A DNA stretch of 10,203 bases from Candidatus Woesearchaeota archaeon (GTDB taxonomy: Archaea; Nanobdellota; Nanobdellia; Woesearchaeales; UBA11576). The notes under the pieces were generated by a model. That model was not told the origin of the DNA and did no database searches. It was given only the letters and a program-made list of their open reading frames with translations. Position numbers and translations under genes: made by a program. Location: positions 1-10,203 of the forward strand of contig JAHWIS010000129.1 in NCBI GenBank assembly GCA_019322385.1. Direction: 5' to 3'. Every line of letters begins with the position of its first letter. Position 1 is the stretch's first letter. Below are positions 1 to 6,016 of this stretch, in pieces.

Positions 1-326
1 ACAATTCACCTGAAAAATCGAGTGTTACAATGAAGGATGGAAAATGGACCGGCACTGAAATGAAATGTTTTCAATTAATTGATATTTGTGATATCCCTAA
101 AGACGCAGAAGTATTTATTGAATATCATTCACATCCAACTGGAGCAGGCGAACTTTCAGCAGGAGATATTGAAGCTATGGGAAGATTCAACATATTGAGT
201 GAAATTATGAAAAGAGAAAGATCGTTATTTAAATCCAATTATTTTGTTGTATTTTCACCAGAAAATAATCGCGCTATTTGGTATCAAATGTGCAATAGGA
301 ATAAACAAAATTCCGTACGTGTTTGA
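1..326 (+). CDS. JAMM/MPN+ metalloprotease domain protein, 5' end outside the window
   Basis: The reading frame is open to the left edge (codons run from position 3), so the ATG at 30 is probably internal. Counting from that Met, residues 33-46 carry HSHP...S..D, which fits the JAMM zinc signature H-x-H-x7-S-x2-D exactly, with hydrophobic strands before (VFIEY) and after (YFVVFS) as in MPN folds. Family knowledge: JAMM proteins are zinc isopeptidases that remove ubiquitin-like modifiers or cut small-protein conjugates. The catalytic Glu normally lies upstream and is not in view. The frame stops with TGA at 324-326, at about the point where an MPN domain would end. The stretch is AT-rich compared with the rest of the window, which could mean acquisition by transfer. 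A RadC-type JAB protein is a possible alternative. The metal-site call is firm; the substrate is unknown. Confidence 0.82.
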   Translation, partial: NSPEKSSVTMKDGKWTGTEMKCFQLIDICDIPKDAEVFIEYHSHPTGAGELSAGDIEAMGRFNILSEIMKRERSLFKSNYFVVFSPENNRAIWYQMCNRNKQNSVRV

Positions 327-330
327 GGTG
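325..330 (+). promoter_or_regulatory. Shine-Dalgarno GAGGTG deciding the TTG start at 337
   Basis: GAGGTG matches the archaeal anti-SD complement (GGAGGTGATCC) and is separated from TTG 337 by 6 nt. It overlaps the stop codon of the preceding JAMM frame. Confidence 0.55.
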
Positions 331-336
331 TCTGAA

Positions 337-894
337 TTGAAATACCCTGAAAACCCCCAATTTCACGCTACAGTTGATGGAAAGACAAAGGAATTGACTT
401 CTGCACAGATAGACTACAATGGCGTAAGAGTAGAAGTGAAAACAGTCGATTCACAGTTAGATTTTCTGCATAATTGGGATGTATCTCGTGAAATCCTCGA
501 AAATGAATCAGAGGAACTAGGAGCTCCTAAAGCCAGATTTATACCCTTTTATTCTGTTGATTTCAAGAATCTTGAGAAGATAGTGGGTGAAAAGCCAAAA
601 GCGACAAGATTCGATGATCCTTTCAACGAGCTTGATGAAGACCTCCTGGACATCAACAAAGTGAACCTGAGCAATGCAGATGCCCGCAGAAATGTCTCAG
701 GCAAGATTGTAAAATATGCCAGATGGTTCAGAGCTGATCAAAGGAAGATACTTGAAGATTTCCTGAAGAGATGTACGACCTATGAGTCAATAGCATCTCA
801 AGTAGAAGCTGCCGAATCAGAGCCATATCATCCTGATTCTTTCAAGCCTAAAACAGGCTACAGGCCTATGGGCATTTTCACAAAAAACAGATAA
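337..894 (+). CDS. Hypothetical protein of 185 aa, coupled to or continuing the JAMM gene
   Basis: I do not recognise this protein. I chose the TTG at 337 because GAGGTG (325-330) sits 6 nt upstream, the same arrangement seen before the TTG at 6010; the upstream stop TGA (324-326) overlaps this ribosome site, which suggests translational coupling. The product is charged and soluble, with no signal peptide or membrane segment. A middle acidic, Asp/Leu-rich stretch is followed by a basic helical part (SGKIVKYARWF, DQRKILEDFLKRC) and a Pro/Tyr/Lys-rich tail ending in GYRPMGIFTKNR. The frame is also open upstream to 244 and reads KIPYVFEVSEL just before 340, which resembles the last strand of an MPN domain. 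The two ORFs may therefore be one gene broken by a frameshift near 290-320. Likely partner of the JAMM protein by position only. Confidence 0.7.
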   Translation: MKYPENPQFHATVDGKTKELTSAQIDYNGVRVEVKTVDSQLDFLHNWDVSREILENESEELGAPKARFIPFYSVDFKNLEKIVGEKPKATRFDDPFNELDEDLLDINKVNLSNADARRNVSGKIVKYARWFRADQRKILEDFLKRCTTYESIASQVEAAESEPYHPDSFKPKTGYRPMGIFTKNR

Positions 895-906
895 AAAACA
901 AAAAAA
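882..906 (-). terminator. T-tract terminator of the Cys-rich lipoprotein gene
   Basis: Directly after the TAA at 909-907 the minus strand reads three T runs (906-900, 898-893, 887-882). This is the archaeal oligo-U type of terminator, without a hairpin. It overlaps the last codons of the convergent plus-strand gene. Confidence 0.6.
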
Positions 907-1911
907 TTAAGCTATTATCTTGTAGCACTGCTCCTGCATCGCTCCTAGCACAACATCATCCCTTCTGTCGATCTTAACGCATGCTTCTGTGTCACCTGTC
1001 TTCTGCACATATCTTGTTATGCAGTATGCTCTCTGCAGCCTTGTGCCAGGATAGCCGCGTGAAGCGACAAAATCACTGCACTCATCTACGTTGTTCCTTG
1101 CAGCAGCGACCTCACCCATGCATTCAAAGATCTGCTTGTCAAACCCTGCTTCCCAGCAAGGGTCTACAGTGTTCTCCTTGACAGCGACCTGCGCCAGGCA
1201 TTCTGCCTTGCTATAATACTCAAGTATCTCAATGCATTCATCAATCTTATCTGTTATCCCTTTTGTCGTGCCGAAGCTGGCTATGCAGTCCGGCTTCAGC
1301 TCACCTGCCTTGTCGCAGTAGTTCCTGTCGCCTGTTATCCTTGCAAAGCTCATGAAGCATTCATCGTCGCCTTCGCAAGCAGCATCAGCAGAGAGGTCTT
1401 CAAAGAGATAGAATGCCTCGTGCTTGTATGTCTCGTCTTCATAGTCGATTGCTGCAGATATTATTGTCTCGTCCTCTCCGATGATAACCCTATATTCTGC
1501 AGAATCCCTGTCGACATCCACGAGCTCTATGCCAGTGATGCCAAGAGATGTGTCCATTCTCCTTGCAAGGAAATTGAACTCCTGCGGAGAGAACCTCTTA
1601 CCATAGTCATTGATGAACAGGTTCCGCATCGCAGTATAGCTCTTCCTGTCCCAGGTTGTCGCGAATGTCTCTGCGAACTCATCCATAGCTTCCTGTTCTG
1701 CAGATATTCCCGGCTTCTTTGATACTATCTCAGGCTCCTCTTCCTCCTCTTCCCAGGTGTCGCAGACATTGTTCTCATCTGTATCAAGGCAGCAGACATC
1801 ACCGATAAGCACATTCGGCGGGCTGCAGACTATCTTCTGTGCGCAACCTGTGATAAACAATACAAAAACTATTAGAAAAAAACCTACCATTACATGCCTA
1901 ACCATCTTCAA
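907..1911 (-). CDS. Cys-rich predicted lipoprotein (334 aa)
   Basis: Residues 1-23 form a lipoprotein signal: short basic start, hydrophobic core, and lipobox ITGC with Cys23, so the mature protein is probably anchored outside the cytoplasmic membrane. Residues 29-51 carry a Cys-rich segment (CSPP...CCLDTDENNVCD) whose D-x-D-x-N pattern looks like a calcium-binding loop; the same style is common in secreted proteins of DPANN archaea (family knowledge, from memory). A Glu run follows at 54-59. The middle (about 70-170) is probably an alpha/beta domain of unknown type. The last 150 residues hold about 12 Cys in helical units, each with two Cys and an acidic turn (YCDKAGELKPDC, ECIEILEYYSKAEC, PCWEAGFDKQIFEC), suggesting disulfide-pinned helical hairpins. 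The TTG start at 1911 is preferred because GGGGTGAT lies just upstream. Last gene of the minus-strand run; function unknown. Confidence 0.85.
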   Translation of the reverse strand: MKMVRHVMVGFFLIVFVLFITGCAQKIVCSPPNVLIGDVCCLDTDENNVCDTWEEEEEEPEIVSKKPGISAEQEAMDEFAETFATTWDRKSYTAMRNLFINDYGKRFSPQEFNFLARRMDTSLGITGIELVDVDRDSAEYRVIIGEDETIISAAIDYEDETYKHEAFYLFEDLSADAACEGDDECFMSFARITGDRNYCDKAGELKPDCIASFGTTKGITDKIDECIEILEYYSKAECLAQVAVKENTVDPCWEAGFDKQIFECMGEVAAARNNVDECSDFVASRGYPGTRLQRAYCITRYVQKTGDTEACVKIDRRDDVVLGAMQEQCYKIIA

Positions 1912-1915
1912 CTAA

Positions 1916-1923
1916 ATCACCCC
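1916..1923 (-). promoter_or_regulatory. Shine-Dalgarno GGGGTGAT before the TTG start at 1911
   Basis: On the minus strand GGGGTGAT differs in one base from GAGGTGAT and lies 4 nt before TTG 1911. It is too far from the in-frame ATG two codons later to serve that codon as well. A T7 run (1954-1948) after the upstream gene and an AT-rich stretch lie just beyond it. Confidence 0.5.
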
Positions 1924-1954
1924 ACATGAAAATCATAATAATAAGATAAAAAAA

Positions 1955-2488
1955 TTATTCCTCAATATAAATCGTTCCCTGGATTGTCGGCCTGGCGGTT
2001 GAGAACCATGTTATCTCTCCTGGCGCGTCGAAGGTGTAGCTCCAGCTCTCGCCAGCAAGGATAGGCTCTGGCGTGACGCCCATCTGCTTCTGGCCCCTCC
2101 ATCCGATGATGTGCTGAAGATTGTCGTTCACATTGCGCCACTCCACTGTCGTGCCAACATTGACGGTCATCTCCTCAGGATAAGCCTTGAGATCCTTCAA
2201 GGAAACAACACGATAGTTCTGCGCAGTCATCTCTTCATCTTCTCCGTCTTCTGTTGTCTCTTCATCGTCTTCAGTCTCTTCGTCTTCGTCATCATCTGGA
2301 GCGACGACCTCCTCTGTTATGTCAGGTCCTGCCTCATGCACACCTTCGTCAGGGAGCTCTGGCTCCTCAACATCTTCGACCACCACTTCCTCTGCTTCAA
2401 CCGGCTCTTCCGTGTCCTTATCGCCGCAGCCAGACAAAGCCAGCAGGAAAGACAGCAGAACAATCCAGATAAGAGTTGTGTGTTTCAT
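1955..2488 (-). CDS. Lipoprotein with an acidic linker and a copper-ligand-poor cupredoxin domain (177 aa)
   Basis: Residues 1-21 are a lipoprotein signal with lipobox LSGC (Cys21). Residues 25-88 form a highly acidic Glu/Asp/Thr linker holding the domain away from the membrane. Residues 90-177 have the cupredoxin pattern: MTVNVGTTVEWRN strand, the first His of the copper site at 126 (NLQHIIGW), a SWSYTFDAPGEI strand, and a final TIYIEE strand. In amicyanin-like proteins the last loop reads C-x2-H-x2-M; here the aligned residues are Ser163, Arg166 and Ile169 (WFSTARPTIQG). Three of four usual ligands are therefore gone, so type-1 copper binding is unlikely. Possible roles are a structural domain, a different metal, or a binding domain. 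A TATA box at leaderless distance marks its own promoter although it sits 33 bp after the Nudix-like gene. Confidence 0.85.
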   Translation of the reverse strand: MKHTTLIWIVLLSFLLALSGCGDKDTEEPVEAEEVVVEDVEEPELPDEGVHEAGPDITEEVVAPDDDEDEETEDDEETTEDGEDEEMTAQNYRVVSLKDLKAYPEEMTVNVGTTVEWRNVNDNLQHIIGWRGQKQMGVTPEPILAGESWSYTFDAPGEITWFSTARPTIQGTIYIEE

Positions 2489-2510
2489 GTGAAATGTTCA
2501 TAAGAAGGCT

Positions 2511-2519
2511 ATTTATAAA
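2511..2519 (-). promoter_or_regulatory. TATA box of the cupredoxin-like lipoprotein gene
   Basis: The minus strand reads TTTATAAAT centred about 27 nt before the ATG at 2488, the usual archaeal distance from TATA box to transcription start. No ribosome site is seen, so the mRNA is probably leaderless. Confidence 0.65.
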
Positions 2520-2521
2520 TT

Positions 2522-3532
2522 TTACTGTGAATCAGGAAGAGCGTAGAGATTTACCATGTCCTCGAAGAGTATCTTCTCATAGTTCTGCTTGATGAAGCGC
2601 GCCACGTGCTTTGTTGCTGATCCTCCTGACAGTTTTGTCTTTGACCTCATCCTGCGCGGAAGCTTGAGCTCTTCAAAGGTAATCTCCTGCTCATAGAGGA
2701 ATATGCCCGCCATGAAGAACAGTCTCAGGCGATGGAAAGCAGAAGGGTCCCGCGGGACTGAACAATATACAGAGCATTTCTTCAATGGAATAATTCTGTC
2801 AAGCGATTGTATGCTGCATCTGTCAATCAGGTTCTCCTTTGCCTTCTCAGGTATCTGCAGATCTCCTTTCTTGGTGACAATCCCTGGCAGCTGGCCCTGA
2901 GTGAAATGCATCTTGCTGCTCTTCTCAAAATAATTATCCAGGAGTATTGTCCAGCTTGTCTCAGGCTTTATGTCAAAATCAGGATTCTTGTTGTGAAGCA
3001 TGTCTATGATCTCGTCGACAGAGAACCATCGGACATAGATATCCCTATCCTTGAGCTTCCTGAACACAGCCTCAGAATGCCTGCCCATGCCAGGATATCC
3101 CTTTAGTCTTGCAGAGTAGAACTGAAGAACACCTTTTTCCTCTGAAAGCACGACCCTCAACGGAGTCACAGTCTCTTTCCGCAGTGCATAACCTTCCCTG
3201 AACCTCTCCTCCCAAAGCTCCCTTGCAAGACCTTCTATTGAAGACTTGTCCAAAACATTGTAGCGATCTTTTGTAAGCCTCAGATAGCCGCCAGTGGACT
3301 TAAGGATATGCTGGCCTTCCTCTCCATGCAGCTCCTCTCTTCCGAGGAGATAACGTTCTTCACCAAGTATCTTGTTCTTGAGGATGCCCCCAACACGTAT
3401 CATGTGCATGTTGGTGCCAAAGACAATCTTCTTACCAAGATGGCTGTTTGTATATTCAGGACTATCTCGACTTACCTGTTCTATGTGAGCTCCATTATAT
3501 TCGTTCATGACAACCATCCTATGAGGGTTCAA
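2522..3532 (-). CDS. Nudix-like domain protein with an unknown C-terminal half (336 aa)
   Basis: Residues about 45-65 (IRVGGILKNKILGEERYLLGRE, in parts) look like the opening strand pair of a Nudix fold. Residues 104-109 (RELWEE) match the core of the Nudix box (RE-U-x-EE), whose Glu residues bind Mg2+. The rest of the box is weak: the Gly after EE is Phe, and the Glu eight residues before Arg104 is Lys, while GGYLRL (81-86) lies further upstream than usual. Residues 125-175 (LQFYSARLKG, IYVRWFSVDEI) fit the later strands. The C-terminal half (about 205-336) is unrecognised, basic and helical. A diphosphate hydrolase with altered specificity, or a Nudix fold used for binding, are both possible. 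The start is uncertain: TTG 3532, ATG 3517 or ATG 3508. It follows the signal peptidase by about 21 bp. Confidence 0.75.
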   Translation of the reverse strand: MNPHRMVVMNEYNGAHIEQVSRDSPEYTNSHLGKKIVFGTNMHMIRVGGILKNKILGEERYLLGREELHGEEGQHILKSTGGYLRLTKDRYNVLDKSSIEGLARELWEERFREGYALRKETVTPLRVVLSEEKGVLQFYSARLKGYPGMGRHSEAVFRKLKDRDIYVRWFSVDEIIDMLHNKNPDFDIKPETSWTILLDNYFEKSSKMHFTQGQLPGIVTKKGDLQIPEKAKENLIDRCSIQSLDRIIPLKKCSVYCSVPRDPSAFHRLRLFFMAGIFLYEQEITFEELKLPRRMRSKTKLSGGSATKHVARFIKQNYEKILFEDMVNLYALPDSQ

Positions 3533-3553
3533 GGCTAACCTGTTAATGAATAT

Positions 3554-4063
3554 TTAGTAAATAATGCCTATCAACACCCCATTGACCTGCTCAAAGCGGA
3601 CCTTTTCAGGATCCTGGGTAGGGTTATTATCACCCTTTACAATATAGAAGACACCATGATCATCAACATCTCTTGAAATGACCCTATGGACAACCAGATA
3701 GCCTGTGATGCCTGACCTGTATGAGATGATGTCGCCAGGCTTTATGTCATTCGGCGATTTCGGGGCTATCTCTATGGAGTTAGATGACTCGTCAAGGAAC
3801 GGGTCCATAGAATTTGTATCAGTGAAAGCAGCCCATCTTGCGCCTTCTGTGGCGATTACGACCTTGTCATCATATATCTGGATCTGGCTCTCCTGGATGT
3901 GATCTGAAGGAGATAAGCGCTCTGGGCTCCCCAAAAAAGGAACAAAGCCGAAAGAAAGCGGCTTTTCTGCATCATAATACACAAAATTGGTCAAAACCGT
4001 GTTCAGAAGCCAACCTATGCTGAAAATGACCAATACAAGCATTAATGTCCTTATTTTTGCCAA
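3554..4063 (-). CDS. Archaeal-type signal peptidase I (S26 family, 169 aa)
   Basis: An N-terminal membrane segment (residues about 5-28) is followed by an S24/S26 peptidase fold outside the membrane. Box B reads TNSMDP with nucleophile Ser85; LVVHRVI supplies His126 where bacterial enzymes have the general-base Lys; KGDNN supplies Asp145. Ser-His-Asp is the archaeal and eukaryotic ER arrangement. The enzyme would cut signal peptides from secreted proteins; lipoproteins such as the two downstream may need another peptidase. The predicted start is TTG 4063, with GGGGGT (4077-4072) 8 nt upstream; the ATG at 4070 is in another frame. It is the first gene of the minus-strand run. At 169 aa it is short but complete. 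An S24-like peptidase of another role is a weaker alternative. Confidence 0.85.
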   Translation of the reverse strand: MAKIRTLMLVLVIFSIGWLLNTVLTNFVYYDAEKPLSFGFVPFLGSPERLSPSDHIQESQIQIYDDKVVIATEGARWAAFTDTNSMDPFLDESSNSIEIAPKSPNDIKPGDIISYRSGITGYLVVHRVISRDVDDHGVFYIVKGDNNPTQDPEKVRFEQVNGVLIGIIY

Positions 4064-4111
4064 AAAACATAACCCCCAACTGAGCTGGACAGGCCTGAAA
4101 GCCTCTTATTA

Positions 4112-4127
4112 ACTACTTCAAAGTAGT
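4112..4127. promoter_or_regulatory. 16-bp palindrome, possible operator of the signal peptidase gene
   Basis: ACTACTT-CA-AAGTAGT is a perfect inverted repeat with 7-bp arms. It lies just downstream of the minus-strand TATA-like box (4133-4141), across the expected transcription start, which is where archaeal repressors often bind. A leader hairpin is an alternative. Confidence 0.4.
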
Positions 4128-4132
4128 CTTTC

Positions 4133-4141
4133 TATTTAAAT
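4133..4141 (-). promoter_or_regulatory. TATA-like box of the signal peptidase gene
   Basis: The minus strand reads ATTTAAATA. Transcription would start near 4108-4115, leaving a leader of roughly 45 nt that contains the Shine-Dalgarno sequence before TTG 4063. Confidence 0.45.
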
Positions 4142-4177
4142 GTTTTTCGGTTTTGGCTCCTTCCAATGGACAGCAAA

Positions 4178-4186
4178 TTTTTATAC
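4178..4186 (+). promoter_or_regulatory. TATA box of the endonuclease Q gene
   Basis: TTTTTATAC is centred 26 nt before the ATG at 4208. This predicts a leaderless mRNA and argues against the upstream in-frame ATG at 4166, which lies before the box. Confidence 0.65.
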
Positions 4187-4207
4187 TGGCTATATTACGG
4201 GCTGTCC

Positions 4208-5527
4208 ATGAGATACATAGCAGACCTGCACATACATTCTAAGTATAGTAGGGGGTGCAGCAAGGCACTAGACCTTGCAAATCTTGAGAAATACGCACGC
4301 ATCAAAGGGGTGCATGTGCTCGGCACTGGTGATTTCACGCATCCAGACTGGATAAAAGAGATAAAATCAAAGCTCAGCGATGACGGGACTGGGGTCTTGA
4401 AGAGTGCTGGCGGCTATCCTTTTGTGATGCAGACTGAGATATCCCTAATATATACACAGGGAGACAAAGGCAGGCGGGTGCATAATGTGGTGCTTGCGCC
4501 TGGGATAGAGGTTGCAGAGCAGATCACAGATGAGCTCAAGAAGCGTGGAAGGGTGGATTATGATGGCAGGCCTATATTCAAGATATCATGCATAGAATTC
4601 ACAGAGATGATGAAGAAGATAAGCAAGGATGTTGAAGTCATACCAGCGCATATCTGGACACCATGGTTCTCGCTCTTTGGCTCTAAATCAGGTTTTGATT
4701 CTGTAAAAGAGGCATTCGGGGATCAGCTTCGGAATATACATGCAATAGAGACAGGGCTGAGCAGCGACCCTCCGATGAACTGGAGGCTGAGCCAGCTTGA
4801 TGATATGCAGATAGTGTCGTTCTCTGACCTTCATTCATACTGGCCGTGGAGGATAGGCCGCGAATCCACAATGTTTGAACTTGATTCATTGAGTTATGCG
4901 AACATACTGAATGCGCTGCGGACTGGCGAAGGGCTTGCGGGTACGGTCGAGGTCGACCCTGCATATGGAAAGTATCATGAGGACGGACACAGGAACTGCG
5001 ATGTGTGCATGACACCAAAGGAATCTGCTGCAGCAAAAAACATCTGCCCTAAGTGCGGAAGACCATTGACGATCGGTGTGCACAACAGGGTTGAAGAGCT
5101 TGCAGACAGACCAGAAGGATATACGCGGCCAGATGCAAAACCATTCTACACACTGATGCCATTATCAGAACTGCTTGCGAATGTGTTTGGCAAAGGAATC
5201 GCGACAAAAAAGATGTGGGAAGAATACTACAGGATCATGAAGCTGGGATCTGAGATGGATGTACTGCTTGAAGTGCCTTTTGAGAAGCTTGTCTCTGTGA
5301 CAACAGAGAAGATGGCCCGCGCAATAATAAAGAACAGGGAAGGCAAGATGATGATAAGGCCTGGCTATGATGGAAAGTATGGAGTCCCGCTGTTTGATGA
5401 GACAGAGCGTGAGTATACCGGGCCGCAGATATTCTTTGGAGAAGGGTCAGAGGCAAAGAAAGAAGAGAATCAGAGCAAGCCTGAGGCTGCAAAGGATCCT
5501 GCGCAGAAAGGGCTTGGGGACTTCTAG
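4208..5527 (+). CDS. endoQ: Endonuclease Q, PHP-domain DNA repair nuclease (439 aa)
   Basis: EndoQ cuts DNA 5' of deaminated bases (uracil, hypoxanthine) and abasic sites and starts their repair. The PHP metal-site motifs are in order: DLHIHS (Asp6, His8, His10), GTGDFTH (Asp42, His45), QTEIS (Glu77), PAHIWTPW (His148) and SFSDLHS (Asp207, His209). A zinc site follows as CDVC (264, 267) and CPKC (280, 283), as in the EndoQ family. The ORF extends to ATG 4166, but ATG 4208 is chosen because the conserved MRYIADLHIHS begins there and a TATA box lies 26 nt before it. Length fits archaeal EndoQ (somewhat over 400 aa). A charged, disordered tail (about 413-432) ends in QKGLGDF at the last seven residues, matching the PCNA-binding box Q-x2-L-x2-F. 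EndoQ of Thermococcales is known to work with PCNA. Confidence 0.92.
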   Translation: MRYIADLHIHSKYSRGCSKALDLANLEKYARIKGVHVLGTGDFTHPDWIKEIKSKLSDDGTGVLKSAGGYPFVMQTEISLIYTQGDKGRRVHNVVLAPGIEVAEQITDELKKRGRVDYDGRPIFKISCIEFTEMMKKISKDVEVIPAHIWTPWFSLFGSKSGFDSVKEAFGDQLRNIHAIETGLSSDPPMNWRLSQLDDMQIVSFSDLHSYWPWRIGRESTMFELDSLSYANILNALRTGEGLAGTVEVDPAYGKYHEDGHRNCDVCMTPKESAAAKNICPKCGRPLTIGVHNRVEELADRPEGYTRPDAKPFYTLMPLSELLANVFGKGIATKKMWEEYYRIMKLGSEMDVLLEVPFEKLVSVTTEKMARAIIKNREGKMMIRPGYDGKYGVPLFDETEREYTGPQIFFGEGSEAKKEENQSKPEAAKDPAQKGLGDF

Positions 5528-5537
5528 GCACCATTAG

Positions 5538-5643
5538 TGCTGCCAACAGCGCCTAGCGAGCTGAAGGCTTGAGAAACGGCTGATATTGCAGTTGGGCAGA
5601 ATAACGTAACAATAGAAGCAGAGCGAGCGCTCTGTTGGCAGCA
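5538..5643. repeat. Long inverted repeat (12-bp arms), structured RNA or MITE-like element
   Basis: TGCTGCCAACAG (5538-5549) is the exact reverse complement of 5632-5643, enclosing 82 bp. Just inside, both ends hold AGCGAG/GCGCT-type bases that could extend the pairing imperfectly (CGCCTAGCGAG against GAGCGAGCGCT). The element is flanked by TA on both sides. No ORF of note lies inside, and no clear TATA box is seen on either strand. It lies between the convergent endonuclease Q and lysine-rich genes. It could be the 3' structure of the endonuclease Q mRNA, a free RNA, or a miniature transposon; the sequence does not decide. Confidence 0.5.
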
Positions 5644-5696
5644 TAGGAACTGGCAGTGCAGAGGGATTAGAAGCTTCTTACACCTAGAACGCGGTT

Positions 5697-5747
5697 AAAA
5701 AATGACCCGACCATTTCTCTAGGGGGCCGGGTATCAAACAAAAAAAA
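5697..5747 (-). terminator. Terminator of the lysine-rich protein gene
   Basis: After the TAA (5758-5756) the minus strand has a T8 run (5747-5740), then a hairpin with arms 5732-5725 and 5712-5705 (ACCCGGCC / GGTCGGGT, one mismatch), then T6 (5702-5697). The T8 alone would fit an archaeal terminator; the hairpin plus T6 also resembles an intrinsic one. Confidence 0.6.
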
Positions 5748-5755
5748 CCCAGAAT

Positions 5756-6010
5756 TTATTTTTTCTTAGCAGCTTTTTTCTTTCGCTTGGCTGGCTTCTT
5801 CTTCTTGACAGCCTTCTTTTTCTTCTTCACTGCTTTCTTTTTCTTTCGCTTGGCTGGCTTCTTCTTCTTGACAGCCTTCTTTTTCTTAACAGCTTTCTTC
5901 TTTTTCTTAACAGCTTTCTTTTTCTTTACTGCTTTCTTCTTCTTCTTAACAGCCTTCTTCTTTCTCCTGGCCGGTTTTTTCTTAGCAGCTTTTTTTCTTT
6001 TTTTTGCCAA
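5756..6010 (-). CDS. Histone H1-like lysine-rich DNA-binding protein (84 aa)
   Basis: From the TTG at 6010 the product has 84 residues: 53 Lys, 5 Arg, the rest almost only Ala, Val and Pro, with no acidic, aromatic or Cys residue. It is built of AVKKKKK, AVKKKK and PAKRKKK units. Such tails occur in histone H1, Chlamydia Hc2-type proteins and extended HU proteins, where they neutralise DNA charge; a nucleoid role is inferred from composition, not from a fold. GAGGTG (6022-6017) lies 6 nt before TTG, so I prefer it to GTG 6019, which overlaps the ribosome site. Inside the gene a 50-bp segment is repeated exactly (5775-5824 and 5838-5887), showing growth by in-frame duplication of 63 bp. An RNA-binding role is possible. 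The reverse strand gives a Phe-rich shadow frame that I reject. Confidence 0.82.
   Translation of the reverse strand: MAKKRKKAAKKKPARRKKKAVKKKKKAVKKKKAVKKKKKAVKKKKAVKKKKPAKRKKKKAVKKKKKAVKKKKPAKRKKKAAKKK
5775..5887. repeat. Two exact 50-bp direct repeats within the lysine-rich gene
   Basis: Copies at 5775-5824 and 5838-5887 are identical; the period is 63 bp (21 codons), so the frame is kept. They encode the same PAKRKKK...AVKKKK block. Both ends fade into general CTT-rich sequence. Confidence 0.85.
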
Positions 6011-6016
6011 AACACT

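Noticed and set aside
244..336. ATG 244 as the start of the unknown second gene
   Set aside because: It would overlap the conserved JAMM frame by 83 bases and has no ribosome site; SD plus TTG 337 is better, unless a frameshift joins the frames.
2747..2758. 12-bp perfect palindrome GTCCCGCGGGAC
   Set aside because: Inside the Nudix-like coding region with normal codons; no promoter context, probably chance.
4166..4207. 14-residue N-terminal extension of endonuclease Q
   Set aside because: The TATA box lies within it, and the family's conserved start MRYIADLHIHS begins at 4208.
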